From Rippkaea orientalis PCC 8801 (GTDB lineage: Bacteria > Cyanobacteriota > Cyanobacteriia > Cyanobacteriales > Microcystaceae): a stretch of DNA of 64,000 nt. The position numbers and the translations under genes are program-made. Every line of letters starts with the position of its first letter. Position 1 is the stretch's first letter. The stretch is taken from the NCBI RefSeq assembly GCF_000021805.1, contig NC_011726.1, positions 3,814,097-3,878,096 on the forward strand, given 5' to 3'. A model generated the notes under the pieces. That model made no database searches. It saw nothing but the letters and a program-made list of their open reading frames with translations, and was not told the origin of the DNA. Positions 47,701 to 58,000 of the stretch are shown one piece after another.

Positions 47701-48416
47701 GAAGACTTATCTTGACAAAAGGCCTCATACAGTTGAGATAATTCTTCAACTAATCTTCCTCCTGACCAACCATCCCCAATAATATGGTGAATATTAACCA
47801 ACAGAATATGACAGGTTTGTTTTAGCTTAAGTAAGGTAACTTTAATCAAATGTTCTTGGTCTAATTGAAAATGATAGTGATTTTCTTCCTCAATATATTT
47901 TTCAATTTGTTTGTTTTGTTCTTCCTGGTTAATTCCCTCTAAATCCAATACAGGGAAATGCAAAATAATATCTCTATCAATTACCTGAACCGGGTGTTCA
48001 TTTTCAAGGATAAAACGAGTCCGCAGAATTTCATGCCGTTGTACAAGTTCATTAAAGCTTTTAATTAAAGCAGATTGATTGAGGTTTCCCTCTAATTTTA
48101 AGGCCACTGGCATATTGTAGGTAGCACCTGTCCCTTCAAACTGAGACAGAAACCACAGTCTTTGTTGACTAAAAGATAGGGGAAAAGTTTGTCCGTCTTT
48201 TCGAGGAATTAGGGGAATAGAGTCCTCTTTAACAACTCTATTTGTTTGAGCATTTTGTAAAAGAGAAATAATTTCTGGCTTGTGTTGCTTGACCTGTTGC
48301 CGTAATTCTGGGTTTAAGGCTCCTGATGGGGCTTGATAGCAAAGCTTATCACCCTCTAACCACAATTTAATCTGAAGGCGGCGCAGTTCGGACAATAGTT
48401 CGTGAACAGTTTTCAT
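44721..48416 (-). CDS. NRPS-like protein with FkbH glyceryl-loading domain: dock-C-FkbH-PCP
   Basis: 1231 residues from ATG 48416, which overlaps the upstream stop (ATGA) and has GGAGA before it; the frame is open six codons further (48434). Docking domain 1-60 (TVHELLSELRRLQIKLWLEG); C domain 70-500 with HHIIGDG at 210; FkbH-like HAD region about 560-1110 with VIALDCDNTLWGGVCGEDG (nucleophile Asp731), DSFILIDDNPVECAEVRANC and the acyltransferase-like half RFGDYGLVGVVLF; PCP with Ser1165 (GGNSLLATQ). There is no A domain. FkbH domains take 1,3-bisphosphoglycerate, remove phosphate and load D-glycerate on a carrier protein. With a C domain in front, glycerate would be joined mid-chain through a hydroxyl, giving an ester. 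Fourth enzyme of the operon. Confidence 0.92.
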   Translation of the reverse strand: MKTVHELLSELRRLQIKLWLEGDKLCYQAPSGALNPELRQQVKQHKPEIISLLQNAQTNRVVKEDSIPLIPRKDGQTFPLSFSQQRLWFLSQFEGTGATYNMPVALKLEGNLNQSALIKSFNELVQRHEILRTRFILENEHPVQVIDRDIILHFPVLDLEGINQEEQNKQIEKYIEEENHYHFQLDQEHLIKVTLLKLKQTCHILLVNIHHIIGDGWSGGRLVEELSQLYEAFCQDKSSPLPNLTVQYADYAVWQREWIEANEGKKQGQYWQKTLNNSPALINLPTDYPRPKVQSFKGKTYQIDLPLSLINSLKELSQQQGVTLFVTLLTALKIVLFKWTHQEDLVVGTVIAGRNRVEIEPLIGCFMNFLALRSQLTEETTINQLLQQENKIVLDAYSNQDFPFEKVVEIINPERNTSHNPIYNVGLLLQNFAKPPLFGDKLTVTSIENDADIALLDLRWVITEESNKIVLDCEYSTSLFREETIEYLVKSYVKVLETVIQNREIKVKNLKLLPNLQQQAEKAKLREYKQTIAIAASFTAEPIEAILSYWMEKLSWSSQIQLAAYNQVFQELLNPNSLINQNHQGINIILIRLEDWVRFTENQQSSESLTDKIRQNVNEIISAIQQTQQLRQSPLILALCPSSPTFVANQASFLTQMEILMVSQLKNLHRVHLICLEDIRKTYAVSDYYDANRDELGHIPYTEVFYAALGTAIARKIYALKQSPYKVIALDCDNTLWGGVCGEDGATGVIIDEPRKILQQFIVEQQKIGKLICLCSKNQEEDVWSVFEAHPEMPLKQDHLVAWKINWQSKSDNLRTLAKELNLGLDSFILIDDNPVECAEVRANCPEVLTLQLPEISQKIPEFLNHIWAFDSAQTTDEDKKRTELYRQNLAREELQQKSSTFTDFLAGLNLSISFEPINQDNLSRVAQLTQRTNQFNLTTIRRNEAEIEDLLKAQQLEGQAIKVNDRFGDYGLVGVVLFSYDETVLTIDTFLLSCRVLGRGVEYEMLKYLGNLAQQKNLSYVNAPYYVSAKNKPVLDFLETISQGHKHPIEGGWMFKFPIELIMKTKFNPTQTVSSSSLTASSELNLVVQAPWQLLNEIATELINPLDIVQEVAAKQQQNRSEHLGEFVEPRNEIEEQLVTIWQEVLKVDRVGITDNFFDIGGNSLLATQVISRMRNAFGLELPLYSLFEHPTIIQINEYMAKTRSTLTKLTPNSTLRTDQLDDDVEEFDL

Positions 48417-51400
48417 AATTCTCCGGTCTCCCAATCTTCTTGAAGGGTTGTTGTTTTTGATGAGTCATCCCCTATCCATTGCAAGGTTGCCACATAATTA
48501 GCCAAGGCTTCAACAGTAGAATGTTCAAAAAGAATTCTCAGGGGTAAATCCATCTGATAAGTTTTGCGAAGACGGGACATTACTTGGGTAGCCAGTAGAG
48601 AATTCCCTCCTGTTTCAAAGAAGTTGTCATTCATACTGACTGAAACCCCTAAAACCTCTTGCCAAACTTGAGCAATTTTCTCTTCTGTTTCATTACGAGG
48701 AGCAATTTCTTCCCTAATATCATTCCATTTTACCCTCTCTGGGGCAGGAAGAGCACGACGGTCAACTTTACCATTGGGGGTTAAGGGAAATTGCTCTAAT
48801 AAAACAAAAGTACTAGGGAGCATATAGTCAGGGAGTTTGTCTTGGAGATATTTGATTAATCCTTGGCTCAAACTACGCTGTACGATAGCGATTATCCCTA
48901 ATTCTTCTTGAAGGAATTGATAGCTTTGTTGAACGTTGACAGATTCTTCCTCTGTCAGTGTCCATTGAATGCCTGCGTGATGGTCTTGATACCAAATGAC
49001 TCGTCCTGATAACCAAGTTGGACTTTCTTGATTGGGTAATAGAATCTGGATTCTCACTTGTTCATTGATCGCTAATTTAAAAGCAATATCGGCAATTCCC
49101 AAGCCTTTTATTGAAATATCTTGACTTTTAATCCCGTGGATTCGTCCATTAACTTCGAGTTGACAAGACTTGACATAGTGTAAGCGATCGGGGACAAGAT
49201 GGGAAACTAAATAAGCGACCAGTCGTTTGTTCCCTAATTGGTCTTCCCTAGCCATGACCAAGCTCTCCCGTATATCAGGATGACTGATCAAGACAGATTC
49301 AATTTCCCCAAGTTCAATTCTAAACCCTCGGATTTTTACCTGATGGTCAATACGTCCCAAATACTCCAAGTTGCCATCGGGTAAATAGCGGCATAAATCG
49401 CCAGTTTTGTAGAGTTTTGAGGATGGATGACTATCAAAAGGATTTTGGATAAATTTTTCAGCCGTCAATTCCGGTCGATTCCAATAACCCTGTGCAACTT
49501 GTACGCCACCAATATGTAATTCTCCCGTAGCTCCGAGAGGAACAGGCTTAAGATAGCTATCTAAGACATATAGCTGTGTATTAGCTACTGGACGACCAAT
49601 GGGGACTTTTTTAAGAGGATGATGGGGAAAACATTGCCAGTAACTAACATCAATAGCTGCTTCTGTTGGTCCGTAAAGATTGTGTAATTCGCACTCAAGA
49701 CGTTCAAAAAATCGCTCTTGAAGATCGAAAGGTAAGGCTTCGCCACTACAGATCACTCGCTTAAGAGATATACAGTCACAAACGGCTGATTCTTCTAAGA
49801 AAATTTGTAACATTGAGGGCACAAAGTGGAGGGTCGTAATGCCTTGTTCCTGGATAATTTTCACTAAATAGCCACTATCTCGGTGTCCTCCTGGTTGAGC
49901 CATGATCAGTCGCGCGCCGGTTAGTAATGGCCAGAAAAATTCCCAGACGGACACATCAAAACTAAAGGGAGTTTTTTGTAAAATGCGATCACTTGCATCT
50001 AACGAATAGGCTTCCTGCATCCATAATAGACGATTCACAATCCCTTTATGGGTATTCATCGCGCCTTTGGGTTTTCCAGTTGAACCAGAGGTATAAATCA
50101 CATAGGCTAAATTTTCTGGTGTTGTTAACAACGGGGGATTGGTGACTTTTTCATGAGCAATAACCGGCCAATCTCTATCTAAACAAACCAGATGGGCTTG
50201 AGAACGGGGCAAAGTAGGGACTAAAGAATCCTGGGTTAACAAAATCCCAACTTGGGAATCTTCTAACATATAGGCAAGCCGTTCTTGGGGATAATCAGGA
50301 TCAAAAGGAACATAAGCTCCCCCTGCTTTAAGAATCCCCAATAATCCGATCACTATTTCTAAGGAACGTTCGACACAAATCCCTACTAAAGTATTAGGTT
50401 TAACACCCAATTCCACTAAATAATGTGCTAACTGATTGGCTTGTTCATTAAGTTGAGTATAAGTTAAAGATTGATCTTCAAAAACAACTGCAATAGCATC
50501 AGGGCTTTTAGTAACTTGAGATTCTATTAATTGGTGAAGAGTTTGATTAAGAGGATAATCTCGATGGGTTTGATTCCATTGTATCAAAATTTGTTCACGC
50601 TCGGATTCTGTAATGATAGATAGATCCTGAAGCTTTTGATTAGGATACTCAACTAAAGCTTGCAATATTTCTTGAAAATAACTCAATAATCGTTGAATCG
50701 TGGTCAGCTCAAACAGATCGGTGCTATATTCACAACCGAGAAAAGTTGTTCCTGCTAAATCTTCTTCAACAACAAATCTTAAATCCAGCGAGGCTGAATT
50801 ATGACTTATTGGAAAAGGTTCAACTGTTAAGCTAGGATCAAAAAACGGAGGTATTGGAAAATTTTGTAGTAAAAGAGCAATATTATAAACGGGATTATGA
50901 TTGAGGTGACGTTTAGGGTTAATCGTTTCAACAACCTTTTCAAAGGGACATTCTTGATGGGAATAAGCGTCTAAAATCGTTTGACTTTCTTGTTTAATTA
51001 CTTCTAACAGAGTTTGCTCATCCGTTAGCTGAGATCGCAAAGCCAAAAAATTCATAAAACACCCAATTAATGGTTCAATTTCGGCTCTATCGCGTCCTGC
51101 TACTACAGTTCCTACCACTAAGTCTGATTGACCCGTCCATTTATAAAGTAAAATCTTGAGGGCAGTGAAAAACAATGTAAATAAACTTATCCCTTGACTT
51201 TGACTGAAATTCTTCAGATGTTCTACTAATAGAGAGGGTAATTGAACTTGATAACCTGCACCTTGAAATGTTTGAATAGGAGGACGGGGAAAATCCGTTG
51301 GTAATTCAACCAGAGGAGGAGCTGATGCTAATTGCTTCTTCCAATATTGTAGATGAACTTGAAGGGTTTCTTCAGTGAACCATTCCCGTTGCCATTGAGC

Positions 51401-51994
51401 AAAATCGCCATATTGAATAGATAAATCTGGGAAAGGAGAAGGTTGCCCTTGAGAAAAAGCATAGTAGATTTTAGACAACTCATCAATCAAAATTCCCATA
51501 GACCAGCCATCAGTAATAATGTGATGCATCGCCAATATGAGAATATGAGATTGAGGAGACAAACACAATAACTTAACCCGTAACGGAGGAGATTTTTCCC
51601 AATTAAAGGGTAAATAAATTTCCTCTTTGACGATTTGATGTACTTTATTGTTTTGTTCTGTTTCAGAGATAGACTGAAGATCAACAATCGCTAATGGCAA
51701 AGAATAATCTGGAAAAATGGCTTGACAAGGACGATCTTCCAAGGCAATGAAAATTGTTCTTAAAATTTCATGTCGGTCAATTAATTCTTGTAAAGCTTTT
51801 TCTAAAATAGCCGTTTTCAGATATCCTTGAATTTGCAAAACTAAGGGAGAAACATAACTGAATGTTTGGTCGTTGATTTGTTCTAGTAACCACAATCGTT
51901 CTTGGGTAAATGAAGTGGGAAAAACAAAGAGATCTTCATTATTAGAACTCTCATTAACTAATTCATTAAAGTTATTGTTTAAATTAATATTCAT
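48413..51994 (-). CDS. Single-module NRPS: C-A(Ser)-PCP
   Basis: 1193 residues. C domain 20-450 (HHIITDG around 155); A domain about 480-1080 with YTSGSTGKPKG and a code read as D-V-W-H-I-S-L-I-D-K, a known Ser code; PilZ-like insert 935-1030; PCP with Ser1132 (GGNSLLATQ). The N terminus lacks the docking domain seen in the two downstream genes. 46 bp after the first NRPS gene; the last bases overlap the next start (ATGA 48413-48416), so the two are translationally coupled. Its insert is the most divergent of the five (SQDISIKGLGI), and its DNA is not part of the duplication. Confidence 0.94.
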   Translation of the reverse strand: MNINLNNNFNELVNESSNNEDLFVFPTSFTQERLWLLEQINDQTFSYVSPLVLQIQGYLKTAILEKALQELIDRHEILRTIFIALEDRPCQAIFPDYSLPLAIVDLQSISETEQNNKVHQIVKEEIYLPFNWEKSPPLRVKLLCLSPQSHILILAMHHIITDGWSMGILIDELSKIYYAFSQGQPSPFPDLSIQYGDFAQWQREWFTEETLQVHLQYWKKQLASAPPLVELPTDFPRPPIQTFQGAGYQVQLPSLLVEHLKNFSQSQGISLFTLFFTALKILLYKWTGQSDLVVGTVVAGRDRAEIEPLIGCFMNFLALRSQLTDEQTLLEVIKQESQTILDAYSHQECPFEKVVETINPKRHLNHNPVYNIALLLQNFPIPPFFDPSLTVEPFPISHNSASLDLRFVVEEDLAGTTFLGCEYSTDLFELTTIQRLLSYFQEILQALVEYPNQKLQDLSIITESEREQILIQWNQTHRDYPLNQTLHQLIESQVTKSPDAIAVVFEDQSLTYTQLNEQANQLAHYLVELGVKPNTLVGICVERSLEIVIGLLGILKAGGAYVPFDPDYPQERLAYMLEDSQVGILLTQDSLVPTLPRSQAHLVCLDRDWPVIAHEKVTNPPLLTTPENLAYVIYTSGSTGKPKGAMNTHKGIVNRLLWMQEAYSLDASDRILQKTPFSFDVSVWEFFWPLLTGARLIMAQPGGHRDSGYLVKIIQEQGITTLHFVPSMLQIFLEESAVCDCISLKRVICSGEALPFDLQERFFERLECELHNLYGPTEAAIDVSYWQCFPHHPLKKVPIGRPVANTQLYVLDSYLKPVPLGATGELHIGGVQVAQGYWNRPELTAEKFIQNPFDSHPSSKLYKTGDLCRYLPDGNLEYLGRIDHQVKIRGFRIELGEIESVLISHPDIRESLVMAREDQLGNKRLVAYLVSHLVPDRLHYVKSCQLEVNGRIHGIKSQDISIKGLGIADIAFKLAINEQVRIQILLPNQESPTWLSGRVIWYQDHHAGIQWTLTEEESVNVQQSYQFLQEELGIIAIVQRSLSQGLIKYLQDKLPDYMLPSTFVLLEQFPLTPNGKVDRRALPAPERVKWNDIREEIAPRNETEEKIAQVWQEVLGVSVSMNDNFFETGGNSLLATQVMSRLRKTYQMDLPLRILFEHSTVEALANYVATLQWIGDDSSKTTTLQEDWETGEL
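48905..49192 (-). other. PilZ-like insert in the Ser A domain
   Basis: Residues 935-1030: PDRLHYVKSCQLEVNGRIHG, QDISIKGLGI (DxSxxG kept: D-I-S-I-K-G) and WLSGRVIWYQDHHAGIQW. About as long as the other four but clearly diverged in sequence. Confidence 0.72.
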
Positions 51995-52040
51995 GATTTT
52001 GTATATAAATAACCTTTTTTCAATGATGGTTGATGTTGAG

Positions 52041-55000
52041 TTAACTTGACTCTAAACTAGCTCGTTTGATTCGTCTTACTTGACGAGAAACAGGAGTTAT
52101 GGCAGGAACTTTAATTTCAACTTCTTGAGTTTGTAGTGTTTCAACAACTTGAGCTAATTCTGCAATAGTTGGAGATTCAAAAATTTGACGCAGAGCCATT
52201 TGTATGTTAAATTTATCTCTGATTCTAGACATAATTTGAGTTGCCAATAAAGAATGCCCTCCTAGTTCAAAGAAATTATCATTCATACTGATTTGTTCAA
52301 CTTTAAGAATTTCTCGCCAAATTGTTGCTAAAACCTCTTCTATTGGACTACTAGGTATCACAAAATCTTTTTCGTTTCTTCGTCCTGACCAATCGGGGGC
52401 AGGTAAGGCTTTTCTATCAATTTTACCGTTAGGAGTTAAAGGGAGTTTTTCTAACAAGACAAAGGCACTGGGTATCATGTAGTCAGGTAGCTTTTCTTTG
52501 AGATATCGCCGCAATCCTTGGCTTAAACTGCGCTGTAGGGTAGCCATTATCCCTAACTCTTCTTTGAGTAATTGATAGCTTTGTTCGACTATTTTTTTCT
52601 CTGCTGGAGTTAATATCCATTCGATTCCTGTATGTCTGTCTCGATACCAGATTACTTTCCCTGATAGCCACCTAGGAGTTTCTTGTCCGGGTAACTGAAT
52701 CTGGACTTTTACAGGGTCATTAATGCCTAATTCAACCGGAATTTTGGCTAATCCCATCCCCCCAACCGAGAAGTCTTCGCTTTGGACTGAGTAACTTCTG
52801 CTGTTAATTTCGAGTTGACAAGGTTTAGCATAATGTAAGCGTTCTGGGATTAGGTTTGAAACAAGATAGGCGACTAATCTCTTATTGCCAGGTTCGTGTT
52901 CTCTGAGGATAACCACGCTTTCTCGAATCTCAGGATGGGTGCTGAGTAAGGATTCGATTTCTCCAAGTTCGATTCTAAATCCTCGGATTTTGACTTGATG
53001 GTCGATTCTTCCGATGTATTCGATGTTGCCATCGGGTGAATAGCGGCATAAGTCTCCGCTTTTGTAGAGTTTTGACTGTCGGGTCGGGTCGAAGGGATTA
53101 GGGATGAATTTCTCGGCGGTTAATTCGGGTCGGTTGAGGTAGCCTCTGGCAAGTCCATCTCCTCCGATGTGCAGTTCTCCTGCGACTCCTATGGGAACTG
53201 GTTTGAGGTTGGGGTCTAGAATATAAGTCTGAATATTGGCTAAAGGACGGCCAATAGGAACTGATAAGCCTACTTCTGAAGATTCTAATAACCATATTGT
53301 AGAAACGACTGTAGCTTCAGTGGGGCCATAACTATTAACTAATTGAGGGGTATTTTCAGTCCAAGCTATCCAAGTTTGTATGTGCTCGGTAGTAACTGCT
53401 TCTCCTCCAACAATGATCAATCGCAATGTTTCGGGAAAGCGATTCTTTGTCATAGATAATTCAGAAACAATTTGATACCAAAAAGCTGTTGGCAAATCTA
53501 GTATAGTTAGTTGACACTTTCTACATTGTTCTAATAATCCAATTCCACCAGTGAGTATTTCTTGAGTTCGCAACACTAAAGTTGCTCCTATTGTTAAACA
53601 TGGATAAATTTCTTCACTAGCTGCATCAAAACTAATAGAAGAAAATTGTAAAATTCGATCTTCAACAGTAAATTGATATTTTTCAATGGCTGTTGTTCTG
53701 AAATTAACTAAAGAATTATGCTCAATCATCACCCCTTTAGGGTTGCCTGTTGAACCTGAAGTATAAATGATATAAGCCAGATTTTTGGCATTAACTTGAG
53801 ATAAACAGTTATTAGGATTTTCTTGAGAAATGGTCAACCAATCTTTATCCAAACAAATCATCTGAGCTTGAGTCTCAGGTAACTCTTTGACTAATCTTTC
53901 CTGAGTCAATAAAATTGAAACGGCAGAATCCTTCAACATATATTCAATGCGTTCTGCTGGATAATTGGGGTCAATAGGAACATAGGCTCCTCCCGCTTTT
54001 AATATCCCCAATAACCCCATCACCATCTCCAATGAACGCTCAACGCATATCCCGACTAAGGTATCAGGTTTAACTCCGAATTTAATTAGATAATGTGCTA
54101 ACTGATTGGCTTTTTGATTGAGTTGAAGATAGGTTAATTGTTGGTCTTCATAAACCACGGCTACTGCATCAGGGGTTCTTTCTACTTGTTCTTCAAATAA
54201 TTGATGAATACATTTCTCTTTCGGATAATCTGCTTTGGTATCATTCCATTCTCCTAAGATTTGTTGTTTTTCTGCTTCAGTTAATAGGGGTAATTGACCA
54301 ATTTTCTCTTGAGGATGATTAACTATTCCTTCTAACAGGACTTGGAAATGTCCTATCATCCTTTCGATGGTCTTTCTCTCAAATAAGTCCGTATTATATT
54401 CCCAATCTCCGGCTAGTCCTTTCTCCGTTTCTGCCATGGATAACGTTAAGTCAAATTTGGCAATATTGTATTCGATTTCTACAGGGGATACTGTTAATCC
54501 AGGTAAGCTTAATTCCTCATCTGGCGCATTTTGCAGCACAAACATCACCTGAAACAGAGGACTGTGACTCATGTTTCTTTCGGGTTTGACTTCTTCGACT
54601 AATTTCTCAAAGGGTACGTCTTGATGGGAGTAAGCTTCTAAACAAGTTTTTCTTACCTGTTTCAGCAGTTCTTCTACTGTAGGATTGTCTTCTAGATTTA
54701 CTCTCATTACTAAAGTGTTGACAAAAAACCCGATTAATGGCTCTATTTCGGCTCGGTTTCTGTTCGCAATCGGTGAACCAATGGCGATGTCTTCTTGTCT
54801 TGAATACCTCGATAATAAGATACTAAAAGCTGTTAACAGGGTCATAAATAGGGTGACTCCTGTTTGTTGACTCATTTGTTTAAGCTTCTCACTCATTTCT
54901 GAGGTAAGATTAAAGCTAATATGTGACCCTTGAAAACTTTGAATAGGGGGTCTTGGATGGTCTGTTGGGAGTTCTATTAAGGGCGGTAATCCTGTTAGTT

Positions 55001-58000
55001 TCTTTTTCCAATAATTGAGTTGCTTTTGTAAGTTTTCTCCGCAGAGCCATTCTCTTTGCCACACGGCAAAGTCGGCGTATTGTATGCTTAAGGGCTTTAA
55101 TTGGGTTTCTTTTCCTTGACCATAGCCTGAGTAGCAGCTAGTTAATTCTTGCACGAAGACTCCCATTGACCAGCCATCAGAGATGATATGGTGCATGGTA
55201 ATCAGCAAGATGTGGCTTTCGCTGCCTAATTTGATTAAGCTGGCTCGTATTAGTCTGTCTTGACTCAAGTTAAAGGGTTTTTCTGCTTCTTGTTTAATTA
55301 GACTCTGGGTTTGACTCTTTTTTTCAGATTCGTCTAAGCTTTCTAGTGTGATCATTTTTAGGTTAATTTGACCTTCTGGGTCGATAATCTGCACAGCCTC
55401 TCCGTTAACCGTCTTAAATCGCGTTCTCAGGCTTTCGTGTCTTTTAATTATCTGGTTTAGGCTTTTTTCTAGGGCTTCAATCTTCAGGCTTCCTTCGAGT
55501 TTCAAGGCTCCAGGAATATTATAGGTGGCGTTTTCTCCTTCGAGTTGGTCTAAAAACCACAGTCTTTGCTGAGCAAAGGATAGGGTCAGGTTTTCTGCTC
55601 GATTGATGGGGATAATCGGGTTAATCTCAACTTTTTGGCTGTTTTCTATCTCTTGGGCTAGTTCCTCTAGGGTCGGATTTTCAAATACGCTCCTAATGGG
55701 TAAGTCTAGGCTAAAGGTTTCTCTGATGCGCGAGATAACTTGTGTCGCTAGTAGGGAATGTCCCCCTAATTCAAAGAAGTTGTCTTTGACTCCAATTTTC
55801 TCCTTTGGCAAAACATTTTGCCAAATACTCGCGAGGATTTCTTGATTAGGTGTTTGCGGTGCGATATAGTCTTCTTGTCCTCTATTGCTCCAATCCGGTG
55901 CAGGTAAGGCTTTACGGTCAATTTTGCCGTTAGGGGTTAAAGGCAGTTTTTCTAACAGCACAAAGGCACTAGGGACCATATAATCGGGTAATTTCTCTTT
56001 GAGATATTCCCGCAATCCTTGGCTTAAACTGCGCTGTAAACTCGCTATTACTCCTAATTCTTCTTTGATTAATTGATAGCTTTGTTTAACTCTTTCAGAT
56101 TCTTGTGAGGTTAATGTCCATTCGATTCCGCCATGATTATCTCGATACCAGATTACTTTCCCTGATAGCCAACTAGGACTTTCTTGTCCGGGTAACTGAA
56201 TCTGGACTTTTACGGGGTCATTAATGCCTAATTCAACCGGAATTTTTCCTAATCCCATTCCCCCAACCGAGAAGTCTTCGCTTTCCACTGGGTAGGTTTT
56301 GCCCTTGATTTCGAGTTGACAAGCTTTAACATAATGTAAGCGTTCTGGGATGAGTTTTGAGACAAGATAGGCTACTAAGCGTTTGTTTCCTGGTTGGTCT
56401 TCTCTGGCGATAACTACGCTTTCTTGTATGTCAGGATGAATACTGAGTATCGATTCAATTTCTCCTAGTTCGATTCTAAATCCTCGTATTTTGACTTGGT
56501 GGTCGATTCTTCCGATGTATTCGATGTCTCCATTAGGCAAATAACGAGCGAAATCTCCTGAGCGATATAAACGTTCTTCTGGATGATTGCTAAAGGGATG
56601 AAGAATAAATTTTTCTGCCGTTAATTCAGGACGGTTCAAATAACCTCTACTGACTCCATCTCCCCCCACACACATTTCTCCTGGTACTCCAATGGGAACG
56701 GGTTGTAGATTTTGATCAAGAATATAGACTTGTAAGTCAGGAATCGGAATACCAATCACGCTACTGCTACTGAAAACATCAGCTTGAGTGATGGGACGAT
56801 AGGTCACATGAACAGTTGTTTCAGTGATACCATACATATTGACTAGCTGAGGCTGACAATCACCATATTTATCAAACCAGGGTTTTAAACTTGGAATATC
56901 TAAAGCTTCACCTCCAAAAATAACCAAACGTAAGTTTAATTTTGTTTGATAGTCAGACTTTTCATCTACTCTAATTAATTGCTGAAAAGCGGAAGGAGTT
57001 TGATTAAGAACTGTTACTTGTTCTCGGTGGAGTAATTGATAAAATTCTTCAGGTGAACGACTGACAAAGTAAGGAACAATGACAACACGACCACCATAAA
57101 ATAATCCTCCCCATAGCTCCCAAACAGAAAAATCAAAGGCATAAGAATGGAAAAGTGTCCATACATCTTTGGCATTAAACTGATACCAGTCCTGAGTAGC
57201 TAAAAATAATCGCGTTACATTGGCATGATTAATTAAAACTCCTTTGGGTTTTCCAGTAGAGCCTGAAGTATAGATTACATAAGCTAGATTATCGGTTTGA
57301 CTTTGACAAGCTAAGTTCTGTGTACTTTCTTCTAAAAAAGCTGAATTACTACAATCTATTAAGATAAGCTTAGCTTGGTTTTCTGGGATGTTTTCTCTAA
57401 GTAACTTTTGAGTTAGTAATAGATGGATTTGAGAATCATTAATGATATGACTAATCCGCTCGGCTGGATAATTGGGGTCAATAGGTACATAAGCTCCTCC
57501 CGCTTTCAATATTCCCAATAACCCAATAATCATCTCTAATGAACGCTCAACACATATCCCTACTAAGGTATCAGGTTTAATCCCTAATTTATGTAAATAA
57601 TGTGCCAATTGATTGGCTTTTTGATTGAGTTCTTGATAGGTTAATTGTTGTTCTTCATAAACTACCGCTACTGCATCAGGAGTCTTTGCTACTTGTTCTT
57701 CAAATAATTGATGGATACATTTATCTTGAGAATAGTCCGATCTTGTATCATTCCATTCCACTAAGATCTTTTGCTTTTCTCCTTCGGTTAATAGGGGTAA
57801 TTTTCCAATTTCTTCTTGAGGATTATTAACTATTCCTTCTAATAGGACTTGAAAGTGTCCGCTCATTCTTTCGATGGTATCTACTTGAAATAAATCTGTT
57901 TTATATTTAAAAGATCCGCATAAACATTCTTTTGCATTTAATAATTCTAATGTTAAATCAACTTGACCTTCCTGTTGCTTTATAGGAAATGTTTCTAATA

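Larger units (their letters stand above)
52389..56522 (-). repeat. 4,134-bp duplicated NRPS tract, copy 2
   Basis: Partner of 37813-41946. The right break (56522) falls in the A8 core motif (GRIDHQVKIRGFRIELGE side), so the Thr-specific core is unique while everything after it is shared. The left break (52389) is just behind the A10 motif NGKIDRKALPAPDW. Confidence 0.95.

Noticed and set aside
37813-56522. Duplication as an assembly artefact
   Set aside because: Both copies are flanked by different intact coding sequence and differ at three positions, two changing amino acids; kept as real, though long reads would be conclusive.
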